DNA of 64,000 nucleotides from Halarcobacter sp. (GTDB lineage: Bacteria; Campylobacterota; Campylobacteria; Campylobacterales; Arcobacteraceae). Shown here piece by piece: positions 49,608 through 58,007 of the stretch (position 1 is the first letter of the stretch; each line of letters begins with the position of its first letter). Location of the stretch: assembly GCF_963675975.1 (NCBI RefSeq), contig NZ_OY780939.1, forward strand, positions 806,001-870,000. The letters are read 5' to 3'. Made by a program: the position numbers and the translations under genes. The notes beneath the pieces were generated by a model that was not told the origin of the DNA, searched no databases, and saw nothing but the letters and a program-made list of their open reading frames with translations.

Positions 49608-50816
49608 TTAAAAAGTTAGGGTAAAACGAGTACCTTCATTTAGTTTAGATTCAATTGTGGGTTTTATTGAATACTTTTCACAAATATTATGAACAATATT
49701 AAGTCCAATTCCAAATCCACCACTAAACTCTGTAGCTCTATAGTATCTATTGAAAATATCTTTTATTTTAGACTTTTCTATACCAATTCCAGTATCTTTT
49801 ATGATAAGAGAATTGTTTTTTAGGATAATATCTATATTTCCTTTTTGTTTATTGTATTTTATTGCATTTGATAGAATATTGTTAAAAAGTCTGATAAAAT
49901 CATTTTCATCAATAGTGTAAAAGGTATTTTCAAGACTAGAATTCATAGTTATTTTTTTCTTTAAAGCTAAGGCTTCAAAATATTTTAATTGGGATTCAAT
50001 TAAATCTTTTAGATTATACTCTTTGGGATTTGAGATATTTTGTTTATCTTCTAGAAATATAAAGGTTAGGTCTTTATAGACTTCAGAGATCCTTTGGGCT
50101 GCAAGTTTTATTCTTTTTACTTGTTTTGATGATAGATTCTCTTCATCTTCTGCTGACATCAAAATAGCACTAATTGGAGTATTTAATTCATGGGTTGTAT
50201 CTTTTATAAAGTTATTTAGTCTAGTTCTTTCATCTTTTATTGGTTTTAAAAATAGTCTTGCTAGAAAAAAACCTATTATGGAAATAAATATATATATAAA
50301 TAAAAAAAGTATAACTATCTCTTTTTGAAGAGCACTTAATCTATTGAAAAATACATTCTCTTTAATTGCTATATAGTAAATATTTAGATGTCCATATGTT
50401 GATTTATCAATAAGAATAAAATTTTTTTCATGCATTATAATATTTTTTGAAAAATCGATATTTTCATCTTTTAGGTTTCCATATAGGAGATTTTTATTTT
50501 TATCATAAAAAGAGATTTGATATATGTCTGTTTTTAAAAATTGATTCATATCTAAAGAGTTTCCACTCATATGTGCAAAAATTATTTGTGAAGAGATGTT
50601 TGACACTACATTTCTCATTTTTGTTTGTGCCAAATCAAAATATAGCTTCTTTTCATTTTGGTAATATAAAAAAGCAATTAGTATCATAAGAACGAATGAT
50701 CCACCTAGATAAAGGGTGAAAAATCTTATAAATGTTTTTCTTTCACTTTGTGTTAGTTTGATAAAAAATCCTTTTTTGAGATTATAACATAAATGTTTTC
50801 CATAAAATTTACACAA
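49608..50816 (-). CDS. Sensor histidine kinase 1 of a duplicated two-component pair
   Basis: A kinase of about 384-402 residues with two membrane helices (near 35-60 and 175-200) around a periplasmic domain, then H-box FIKDTTHELNTPISAI, N-box LFNNILSNAIKYN, and G-boxes KDTGIGIEKSKI and GGFGIGLNIVHNIC. The only standard start is TTG at 50816, but it lies upstream of a perfect minus-strand TATAAT (50781-50786). AAAAGGA followed six bases later by ATC at 50762 may be the true start. Neighbouring cus and buf genes suggest a metal signal. It is paralogous to the kinase at 51487. Confidence 0.85.
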   Translation of the reverse strand: MCKFYGKHLCYNLKKGFFIKLTQSERKTFIRFFTLYLGGSFVLMILIAFLYYQNEKKLYFDLAQTKMRNVVSNISSQIIFAHMSGNSLDMNQFLKTDIYQISFYDKNKNLLYGNLKDENIDFSKNIIMHEKNFILIDKSTYGHLNIYYIAIKENVFFNRLSALQKEIVILFLFIYIFISIIGFFLARLFLKPIKDERTRLNNFIKDTTHELNTPISAILMSAEDEENLSSKQVKRIKLAAQRISEVYKDLTFIFLEDKQNISNPKEYNLKDLIESQLKYFEALALKKKITMNSSLENTFYTIDENDFIRLFNNILSNAIKYNKQKGNIDIILKNNSLIIKDTGIGIEKSKIKDIFNRYYRATEFSGGFGIGLNIVHNICEKYSIKPTIESKLNEGTRFTLTF

Positions 50817-50837
50817 AGTTATACTATACTTTTCTTT

Positions 50838-51497
50838 ATGAAAATATTACTTTTAGAAGATGACACTCTATTAAATGAGATTATTGTAGAATTTTTAGAA
50901 GAGCTTGATTATGAAGTCTTTACAACTTTTGATGGACAAGAGGCTTTAGAAGCTATTTATGAAAATAGGTTTGATTTACTTATTTTAGATGTAAATGTAC
51001 CTAGTTTAAATGGATTTGAACTTTTAAAAGAGTTAAAGTCAAACTCTATAGATATCCCCACAATATATATAACCTCTTTACACACTTCACAAGATATGGA
51101 AGATGGCTTTAAAGCAGGAGCTGATGATTATATAAAAAAACCTTTCCATTTAAGTGAGTTGAAGCTTAGAATAAACAATATTAAAAGACTAAGACATATA
51201 GAAGATAGTGGAGTTGTAAAATTATCTGAAAATATTTTTTATGATAATGATGAAAAGATACTAAAAATAAATGAAAAATCTAATCACTTATCGAAAACAG
51301 AAGCAAAAGTTTTTGAGTATTTTATAAAAAATAAAAATAAATCAGTCTCTATAGATGAGATATCTTTAAACAATTGGGTTTATGATGAGGTTCCCACTGC
51401 TACAACTATTAGAACCTATATAAAAAATCTTCGTAAAATTTTAGGAAAAGATAAAATCACCACAATAAAAGGTTTGGGATATAAACTTAATCTTTAA
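50838..51497 (+). CDS. OmpR-family response regulator 1
   Basis: A 219-residue regulator: MKILLLEDD start, phospho-acceptor Asp in LLILDVNVP near residue 51, KKP near 101, and a winged-helix domain (HLSKTEAKVFEYF, TIRTYIKNLRKILGK, IKGLGYKL). ATG at 50838 is chosen because it begins the receiver domain. There is no ribosome site, and TATACT ends eight bases before the ATG, so the mRNA may be leaderless. It is divergent from kinase 1 and overlaps kinase 2 tail-to-tail by 11 bases. Confidence 0.88.
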   Translation: MKILLLEDDTLLNEIIVEFLEELDYEVFTTFDGQEALEAIYENRFDLLILDVNVPSLNGFELLKELKSNSIDIPTIYITSLHTSQDMEDGFKAGADDYIKKPFHLSELKLRINNIKRLRHIEDSGVVKLSENIFYDNDEKILKINEKSNHLSKTEAKVFEYFIKNKNKSVSIDEISLNNWVYDEVPTATTIRTYIKNLRKILGKDKITTIKGLGYKLNL

Positions 51498-52650
51498 ATG
51501 TTAATCTAAACGTTGTTCCAATATTCTCTTCTGATTCAACTTCAATCTTAATATCATATGTTTTACAAATATGATATACAATATTTAAGCCTATACCAAA
51601 ACCACCTTGCTCTTTTGTGGCTCTATAATATCTTGAGAAAATATCTTTTATTCTATCTTTTTTTATTCCAATACCTGTATCTTTTATAGTAAGTACTCGA
51701 TTTTTCAATGAGATATCAATATTCCCCTCTATTTTATTATATTTAATAGCATTTGAGATTAGATTATTAAATAATCTTGTGAAGTTTTCTTTATCTATTT
51801 TAAACATAGTAGGTTCTGTAGAAGCTGTAATCTTTAGACGTTTTTTTTGTGCAAAAGAGTCAAAATAGTCAAGTTGATTTTTTATAATTTCATCTAATTG
51901 AAGATTTTCTATGGCAGGTTTTTTACTGGCATCTTGTAAAAATAGATATACTAAATCTTTATATATCTCGGAGATTCTTTTTGCACTTAAATTTATTCTT
52001 TGTAGATTTTTTTGTGTTAGTGGTGCATCTTTACCTGTACTCATAAGAATAGCAGTAATTGGAGTATTTAACTCATGGGTTGTATCTTTTATAAAGTTAT
52101 TTAGTTTTTTTCTTTCATTTATTATTGGACTAATAAATAAACTAGCTAGATAATATCCCACAACAGCAATAGTTGAATAGATTAAGAAGAAAGAGAAAAC
52201 CAATCTTTCTGTTAAATCAACAATAATATCATGGTAAATATTTTCTCTAATAACAATATGATGTACCCCTAAATGACCCCTTGGAGTACTATCAACTAAA
52301 ACATAACTATCATCTATTTTTTGTAATTTTTTTGATAAATCGATTTTATCTCTAATATTTCCTATAAGTTTTCTGTGTTGTTTATCATATAAAGCATAAT
52401 CGTATTTAATAAAATTTGCCATTTTAGCTGTATTGATTGAAAGTCCTGAAAGATGTGCATATATTATAGTTGAAGAAACTTTTGAGGCTACATTTTGCAT
52501 ATTTGAAGTGATTAAATCGTATTGCAGTCTTGATTCCATTTTATAAAAAAGAAAAAAGATTATTGATAATAAGATTAAAGATGAGCCTAAATACAGACCC
52601 AAAAATTTACGAAAAGTTACCCTCTCACTTCTTGTTAAATCTATAACCAA
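51487..52650 (-). CDS. Sensor histidine kinase 2 of the duplicated pair
   Basis: A 387-residue kinase with the same layout as kinase 1: membrane helices near 15-35 and 165-185, H-box FIKDTTHELNTPITAI, N-box LFNNLISNAIKYN, KDTGIGIKKDRI, GGFGIGLNIVYHIC. It overlaps the end of response regulator 2 by 26 bases. TTG at 52650 touches the GGAG motif directly, whereas ATA at 52644 has ideal spacing from AAAGGAG, so initiation is uncertain. Its likely partner is the regulator immediately upstream. Confidence 0.86.
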   Translation of the reverse strand: MVIDLTRSERVTFRKFLGLYLGSSLILLSIIFFLFYKMESRLQYDLITSNMQNVASKVSSTIIYAHLSGLSINTAKMANFIKYDYALYDKQHRKLIGNIRDKIDLSKKLQKIDDSYVLVDSTPRGHLGVHHIVIRENIYHDIIVDLTERLVFSFFLIYSTIAVVGYYLASLFISPIINERKKLNNFIKDTTHELNTPITAILMSTGKDAPLTQKNLQRINLSAKRISEIYKDLVYLFLQDASKKPAIENLQLDEIIKNQLDYFDSFAQKKRLKITASTEPTMFKIDKENFTRLFNNLISNAIKYNKIEGNIDISLKNRVLTIKDTGIGIKKDRIKDIFSRYYRATKEQGGFGIGLNIVYHICKTYDIKIEVESEENIGTTFRLTFKD

Positions 52651-53284
52651 CTCCTTTGATTGTTTCTATATACTCTTCCCCTAAAATTTTTCTAATATTT
52701 TTTATATAAGTTCTTATGGTTGAAGAGGTAGGTAAACCTTCATAGGTCCAGATATTTGAACTTAGTTCATCTTGTGAGATACATCTATTTGCATTGTTGA
52801 CTAAGTATTTTAATATCTGAGCTTCTTTTAAAGGCAATTTTGTTTTGATTGAATTATTGTTTACATAGTTTAATTTGCTGTTAAAAGATATATTTTCTGC
52901 AATCTCTATTTCATCACTATCTAAATGTAAAAGTCTTTTTATATTGTTTATCCTAAGTTCTAATTCTTTTAGTTCAAAAGGTTTTTTTAGATAATCATCA
53001 GCTCCTGAATTAAACCCTTCCTCTATATCTTCTACAGAATTTAGTGAGGTTATAAATATAGCTGGTGTTGTGATATTGTTTTCTCTTAAGCTTTTTAAAA
53101 ATTCAAAGCCTGTCATATTTGGTACATTTACATCTAAAATCAATAAATCAAAATGGTTTTCATATATAACTTCACTGGCATTCATCCCGTCAAATACGCA
53201 AGTTACTTCATATCCTAAACCATTTAAAAACTCTTCAATTATCTCATTTAGAATTAAATCATCTTCTAATAATAGTATTTTCAT
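52625..53284 (-). CDS. OmpR-family response regulator 2
   Basis: A 219-residue paralogue of regulator 1 (MKILLLEDDLILNEII, LLILDVNVPNMTGFEFL, KKPFELKELELRINNIKRL, TIRTYIKNIRKILGE). ATG at 53284 starts the receiver domain; in-frame codons further upstream would precede the promoter. TATACT ends seven bases before the ATG and no ribosome site exists, again suggesting a leaderless transcript. It is divergent from yceI and the buf genes, which it may control. Confidence 0.88.
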   Translation of the reverse strand: MKILLLEDDLILNEIIEEFLNGLGYEVTCVFDGMNASEVIYENHFDLLILDVNVPNMTGFEFLKSLRENNITTPAIFITSLNSVEDIEEGFNSGADDYLKKPFELKELELRINNIKRLLHLDSDEIEIAENISFNSKLNYVNNNSIKTKLPLKEAQILKYLVNNANRCISQDELSSNIWTYEGLPTSSTIRTYIKNIRKILGEEYIETIKGVGYRFNKK

Positions 53285-53320
53285 GGGTATAAGTATAACA
53301 TAGAAAATAAAAAATAGTCC

Positions 53321-53329
53321 CCACACTCT
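53321..53329 (+). promoter_or_regulatory. CCACACTCT motif in the regulator 2 / yceI intergenic region
   Basis: CCACACTCTCTACACAAA lies 66 bases before the YceI ATG and 37 bases upstream of the regulator 2 ATG. CCACACTCT also precedes the cus operon (47989-47997), and TACACAAA recurs between kinase 1 and regulator 1 (near 50811). It is a candidate operator shared by the metal genes. Confidence 0.35.
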
Positions 53330-53394
53330 CTACACAAAAACTTAACAAAAGATAATTAAAATGCTAATACAAAAATTATTAAAAGGAGTTAGAT

Positions 53395-53961
53395 ATGAAT
53401 TTTTTAGGTAAGTTGATTTTAGGGATGTTTTTAGGTTTTTCATTAGTTAATGCAACACCATTTATGTTGGATAAATCACATAGTGAAGTTGGATTTTCTG
53501 TTAAACACTTAATGATTTCAAATGTAAAAGGGGATTTTACAGATTATGATGGTGAAATCGATTTTGATTTAGATTCGAAAACATTTAATAAATTAAATGC
53601 AGTGATTAAAGCAACAAGTATTGATACAGGTATAGAAAAAAGAGATAATCACTTAAGAAGTGCAGATTTCTTTTATGCTGAAAAATTTCCAAATATAATT
53701 TTTAATATGAAGTCTTACAAAGATGGAAAAGTTATTGGTGATTTAACAATGAGAGGTGTTACAAAAGAGGTAACATTAGAAGTTGAAGAGTTAGCAAGTG
53801 TTAAAGATTTTAAAGGAAACAATAGAATAGGGTTTTCACTAACAGGAAAAGTAAATAGAATAGATTATGGTTTAAAATGGAATAAAGCCCTTGAATTTGG
53901 TGGGGTTGCTGTAAGTGAAGAAGTGAAACTTCAAATTGAAGTTGAAGCAATTGAAAAATAA
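53395..53961 (+). CDS. YceI-family periplasmic lipid-binding protein
   Basis: A 188-residue protein with signal peptide (LGMFLGFSLVNA) and a full YceI domain: FMLDKSHSEVGFSVKHLMISNVKGDF, TGIEKRDNHLRSADFF, GDLTMRGVTKEVTLEV and GFSLTGKVNRIDYGLKWN. The lipocalin-like barrel binds isoprenoid lipids in relatives. AAAAGGAGTTAGAT precedes the ATG. It lies 57 bases upstream of the bufferin precursor and is probably co-transcribed with it. Confidence 0.92.
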   Translation: MNFLGKLILGMFLGFSLVNATPFMLDKSHSEVGFSVKHLMISNVKGDFTDYDGEIDFDLDSKTFNKLNAVIKATSIDTGIEKRDNHLRSADFFYAEKFPNIIFNMKSYKDGKVIGDLTMRGVTKEVTLEVEELASVKDFKGNNRIGFSLTGKVNRIDYGLKWNKALEFGGVAVSEEVKLQIEVEAIEK

Positions 53962-54018
53962 TTTAACTATATTTAATATATAAGTAAATAGAATAACAAA
54001 CATAATAAAAGGAAATGC

Positions 54019-54324
54019 ATGAAAAATCAAAAATTAAAGTTAGCAGGAGTTCTTTTAGGAGCTGCTCTAACTAGTACAGGTGCTTTTGCAGCAAGTGGTT
54101 CTTGTGGTGCTGGGAAATGTGGAAGTGAATCTAAAAAAGTAGAAAAAAAAGGTTCTTGTGGTGCTGGAAAGTGTGGTTCATCTGATAAAAAGATGATGCC
54201 AAAAGAGGACGAGATGTCTGGTAATTCTGGTAAAAAAACAAATATGGCTTGTGGTGCAGGTAAATGTGGTGCTGATATGAACAAAAAAGTTGAAGGTTCA
54301 TGCGGTGCTGGAAAATGTGGTTGA
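54019..54324 (+). CDS. bufA: Bufferin-like Cys-rich RiPP precursor
   Basis: A 101-residue exported peptide: signal peptide (AGVLLGAALTSTGAFA, cleavage near residue 25) followed by four CGAGKC motifs at residues 29-34, 47-52, 78-83 and 95-100, all in C-G-A-G-K-C-G form, with Lys/Ser-rich spacers. This matches the bufferin/HvfA class of precursors, in which MNIO enzymes convert cysteines into copper-binding heterocycles in EGKCG- or AGKCG-type motifs. It is followed directly by the MNIO and partner genes. The product should be a periplasmic copper chelator. Confidence 0.85.
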   Translation: MKNQKLKLAGVLLGAALTSTGAFAASGSCGAGKCGSESKKVEKKGSCGAGKCGSSDKKMMPKEDEMSGNSGKKTNMACGAGKCGADMNKKVEGSCGAGKCG

Positions 54325-54339
54325 TTTAAGGTTTAATCA

Positions 54340-55161
54340 ATGGCAAAACTTCAAGGCTGCGGACTAGGACTTAGAAGCAACTTTTTACTTGATGTTAAAA
54401 AGAGTGATTTCCAACCAGATTGGTGGGAAGTTACTCCTGAAAACTGGATGCATATGCCAAAAATATATGAAAAGGCATTTGAAGAAGCAGTTTTTTCAAG
54501 ACCAACAGTTGCACATGGCTTATCACTTTCTATTGGTTCAGCAGAAAAAATCAATAAAAAATTTGTAAAACAGATAAAAGAGTTTTTAGATAGATACAAT
54601 ATAGAATATTATTCTGAACACCTTTCATTTTCATCTTTCAATGGAAAACAAAGTTATGAACTTTTACCAATACCAATGACTAAAAAGATGGTAAATATCG
54701 TTAGTGACAAGGTAAAAGAGGTTGAGGATATTATTCAAAGAAATCTGATACTTGAGAATGCTACATATTATTATGTTCCTTATGCAGAAATGGATGAGGT
54801 TGATTTTATAAATGAAGTATTGGAAAAATCTGGTGCAAAGATGCTTTTAGATGTTAATAATGTATTTGTTAACTCTGTAAATCACTCTTTTAAAGCAAGA
54901 AAATTTATAGATAAATTAGAGAAAAAACATATATCATATATGCATATGGCTGGGCATTATTTTGATGAAGAGGCAAATATAAGAATAGACTCTCATGGAA
55001 TGCCTATATGTTCAGGTGTTTGGAAATTATTAGAATATACCTTAAAACAAATTGATTCCCCTGTAATGATTGAAAGGGACAATAATATCCCACCATTAGA
55101 AGAGTTAGCTAAAGAGTATGAAGCAATGAAAAAAATTGTACAAAGAGTAAGATATGCCTGA
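54340..55161 (+). CDS. bufB: MNIO (DUF692) multinuclear iron oxidative enzyme
   Basis: A 273-residue TIM-barrel enzyme of the DUF692/MNIO family: GCGLGLRSNF start, WWEVTPENWM, HGLSLSIGS (metal His), YYSEHLSFSS (Glu/His), LILENATYY, MLLDVNNVFVNSVNH (Asp/Asn/His), YMHMAGHY, DSHGMPI and MIERDNNIP. These His/Glu/Asp residues form the iron site in characterised members that modify cysteines of RiPP precursors. It begins 15 bases after bufA and overlaps bufC by eight bases. Confidence 0.9.
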   Translation: MAKLQGCGLGLRSNFLLDVKKSDFQPDWWEVTPENWMHMPKIYEKAFEEAVFSRPTVAHGLSLSIGSAEKINKKFVKQIKEFLDRYNIEYYSEHLSFSSFNGKQSYELLPIPMTKKMVNIVSDKVKEVEDIIQRNLILENATYYYVPYAEMDEVDFINEVLEKSGAKMLLDVNNVFVNSVNHSFKARKFIDKLEKKHISYMHMAGHYFDEEANIRIDSHGMPICSGVWKLLEYTLKQIDSPVMIERDNNIPPLEELAKEYEAMKKIVQRVRYA

Positions 55162-55840
55162 GTTGGAAAAAGAGGTACAAATAAGATTTTTAGATAATCT
55201 TTTAGACCAAAATAAGAGTTTTGATAACTCTCCTATAGCTACTTATCAAAAACTAGTTTTTCAAAGATATGAAGAGGTATTAAGAAATAGTTTTCCACTT
55301 TTTATAAAAGAAGTTGATGAAAAGCTTTTTGAAGATTCAATTAAAAAGTTTATGATTGAAACTCCTAGTACTCCATTTCTTTGGAAGGTACCAAAAGATT
55401 ATATTAAATTTGTAAAGAAAAATAAGCTTTTTGAAAACCATAAATATCTTTACGAACTTCTTTATTTTGATTGGATAGAAATAGAGATTTATATGAAAGA
55501 GTATAGTTTTTCCAAACAAAAGAAATTTTCTTATAAAGATACATATAAGTTATCTAAAAGTGCCCGAATCAAGAAGTTTAAATACGATATTTTAAACAAA
55601 GAATACACTATAAAAAGAGAAAACTTTGTGGTTATCTATTATGATTTTGAATCAAATGAAGTTATCTATAGAGAGATAAATCCTTTGATTTATGAATTAT
55701 TAGATAGATTAAATAAAAAACAAACTATAGGCAAAATTTTAAAAGAGATTTGTATTGAAAATGAAATAGACTTTAAAGAAGCAAAAAAGCTTCTAAAAGA
55801 GCCTTTAGTGGAACTATTATTGAATAAAGTATTTCTTTAA
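55154..55840 (+). CDS. bufC: MNIO partner protein (DUF2063-like, BufC)
   Basis: A 228-residue protein with an N-terminal DUF2063-type region (FQRYEEVLRNSFPLFIKEVDEKLFED; TPFLWKVPKDYIKFVKKN; LYELLYFDWIEIEIYM) and a C-terminal winged-helix-like part (LIYELLDRLNKKQTIGKILKEI), which in related proteins recognises the precursor leader. Partner of BufB in bufferin maturation. It overlaps bufB by eight bases and ends five bases from the convergent diguanylate cyclase gene. No DoxX-type fourth gene is present. Confidence 0.82.
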   Translation: MPELEKEVQIRFLDNLLDQNKSFDNSPIATYQKLVFQRYEEVLRNSFPLFIKEVDEKLFEDSIKKFMIETPSTPFLWKVPKDYIKFVKKNKLFENHKYLYELLYFDWIEIEIYMKEYSFSKQKKFSYKDTYKLSKSARIKKFKYDILNKEYTIKRENFVVIYYDFESNEVIYREINPLIYELLDRLNKKQTIGKILKEICIENEIDFKEAKKLLKEPLVELLLNKVFL

Positions 55841-55844
55841 AGAA

Positions 55845-57983
55845 TTACTTATATTCAATTCTATCTCTTCCTGCATTTTTTGCATCATAAAGTGCAATAT
55901 CCGCTCTATTTAAAATAGATTTTACTGTATCACCTTTTTTTGATATAGTTACACCAAAACTTGCAGTTTTATGTTTTACCCTATAAAAAGGGTATTCAGA
56001 GATTTTATTTTTTATAGTTTCCATTAGTTTTAGAGTTCCCTCAAGGTCTGATTCTGGACAAATAATTACAAACTCTTCACCACCATATCTTCCAACAAAA
56101 TCTGTTTTCCTTCTATTTGTATTTAATATGCTTGCAAGCTCTTCTAATACTTTATCTCCTGCTTGGTGTCCAAAAGTATCATTCACCTCTTTAAATTTAT
56201 CTATATCAATAATTGCTAAACCAAAATAATGTCCAAATCTTTCATTTCTATTTATCTCTAACTCTAACAACTCTTCTATTTTTCTTCTATTATATAGGTT
56301 TGTTAATTTGTCAGTTGTTGCAAGCTTTTCTAAGGCTTTGTTTTTCTCTTCAATATCTTTTTGAGCTATTTCTAATAGTTTATTTGTTTTTATGATTTTT
56401 CTATTCCAATAAACAACTAAAAGTATAAATAATAAAGAACCAAGACCAACTTTCCATACAAGATCATAGTTTACACCTTTTTCATATTTTATAGGTATCC
56501 ATTTACTAAAAATTTCCCTATGAATATCTTTTGTTAGACTATCTATTGTTTTTTGTAAAATATTTAGTAGGGTTGTATCATCTTTTACAACTGCCATAGA
56601 AAGTTTTAATGTTTCATCAATTTTCCCAGCTATTTTAAGTTCTCCAAAATATTTTTGCTGGAACTCATATCCTATACTAGCAAGGGTATCAATATATCCA
56701 AAAAGTTTTCCATTTTTTACTTTATCTAAACCCTCTTTTATATCTTCTACTTCAACTAAGTTAAGAGATGGGTATTTTTGTCTTAGGATTTTTACAAAAG
56801 CATCACCTTTTATAATTCCTATTTTTTCACCTTGTAAATCAAGAATATGATTTATAAATGGAACATCAACAGTTGTTGCCACAACTAAAGGTACATTTAA
56901 ATAGTTACTTGTAAAGTTTAGATATTTTCTTCTTTCATAAGTATCCATCCCCAGAGCAATCATATCACATTTTCCCTCTTTTACATATGTTATTGATTCA
57001 TTCCAGTTTTCTGTTTTAATCAGTTCAAATTTTGCAGATAAAACTTTTTCAAATAAACTATAATAATCAGAACTTATTCCTGTATGTTCCCCATTTTCAT
57101 TTAAGCCCTCAAAAGGCAATCCATCGGGGTTTATGCAGTATTTGATAACTTTTGTATTTAAGTATGCTCTTTCATCTTTATTAAGCTCAACATGTCCACC
57201 TTTATACTCTTTTATTGAACCAATCCATTTAGTTACAAGAGCTTCTTTTTCTTTACTTGAGATTGAATCTAAGGCTTTTTGTAAGATAGAGGCTAATAGT
57301 GGTTTTTCAGGGTTTACTCCTAGTCTTAAATCCTCTTTTTTTGTATTTGGTAAAATTAATTCACTAGCAATTTTTATATTTGAGTATAAATTCTTTTTGA
57401 TAAAATAGTTTATATTAGTTAAGTTTTGCATTAAAGCATCGATTTTCCCATAAACTAAATCCCTAGTTAACTCTTCATATGTGTCATAATAAACTAAATT
57501 TATATCCCCAACTTTTTTTAATTCTTCAATATAAAAAACATCTTTTAGTACCCCAACTTTTTTCCCTATTAGACTTTTAATATCAACATAGTCTCCAAAA
57601 TCGTCCCTTACAAAAATAGTAATAGGAATATCATAATATGAACTTGTAAATGTAGTAAAAGGTTCTCTAAATTTTTTATATGAAATACTTGTTATAACAT
57701 CTAATTCTTTATTTTTAAAGGCTGTGTAAATTGTAGTCCATTTTGCAATTGTTTTTTCAAAAACTAAGCCTGTACGTTGAGATATCATATTTAATAATTC
57801 GTGTTCAAATCCCACAGGAGTATTTTTTGTATAATAAGAAAAAGGGGCAAAATCTGGCATCATACCAACTTTTACTAGAGTATTTTTCTTTATGAACTCT
57901 TTTTCCTCTTCTGTAAAAGTAATCGGTTTTGCCAATATTTGAGTAGTGATAAAAAATAAAATACTTAATAACAAAATTCTCAT
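55845..57983 (-). CDS. Diguanylate cyclase with two periplasmic SBP_bac_3 sensor domains
   Basis: A 712-residue sensor: signal peptide, two tandem bacterial solute-binding family 3 domains (about residues 25-250, VGMMPDFAPFSYY; and 270-500, YCINPDGLPFEGLNENGEHTG), one membrane helix near 510-530, a short coiled coil, and a GGDEF domain (TDKLTNLYNRRKIEELL; active loop RYGGEEFVII near 630; intact GGEEF). It should make cyclic di-GMP in response to amino-acid-like ligands. No RxxD inhibitory motif is obvious to me. It is convergent with bufC. Confidence 0.9.
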   Translation of the reverse strand: MRILLLSILFFITTQILAKPITFTEEEKEFIKKNTLVKVGMMPDFAPFSYYTKNTPVGFEHELLNMISQRTGLVFEKTIAKWTTIYTAFKNKELDVITSISYKKFREPFTTFTSSYYDIPITIFVRDDFGDYVDIKSLIGKKVGVLKDVFYIEELKKVGDINLVYYDTYEELTRDLVYGKIDALMQNLTNINYFIKKNLYSNIKIASELILPNTKKEDLRLGVNPEKPLLASILQKALDSISSKEKEALVTKWIGSIKEYKGGHVELNKDERAYLNTKVIKYCINPDGLPFEGLNENGEHTGISSDYYSLFEKVLSAKFELIKTENWNESITYVKEGKCDMIALGMDTYERRKYLNFTSNYLNVPLVVATTVDVPFINHILDLQGEKIGIIKGDAFVKILRQKYPSLNLVEVEDIKEGLDKVKNGKLFGYIDTLASIGYEFQQKYFGELKIAGKIDETLKLSMAVVKDDTTLLNILQKTIDSLTKDIHREIFSKWIPIKYEKGVNYDLVWKVGLGSLLFILLVVYWNRKIIKTNKLLEIAQKDIEEKNKALEKLATTDKLTNLYNRRKIEELLELEINRNERFGHYFGLAIIDIDKFKEVNDTFGHQAGDKVLEELASILNTNRRKTDFVGRYGGEEFVIICPESDLEGTLKLMETIKNKISEYPFYRVKHKTASFGVTISKKGDTVKSILNRADIALYDAKNAGRDRIEYK

Positions 57984-58007
57984 AATAAGCCTTGAAATAT
58001 TAATTTA

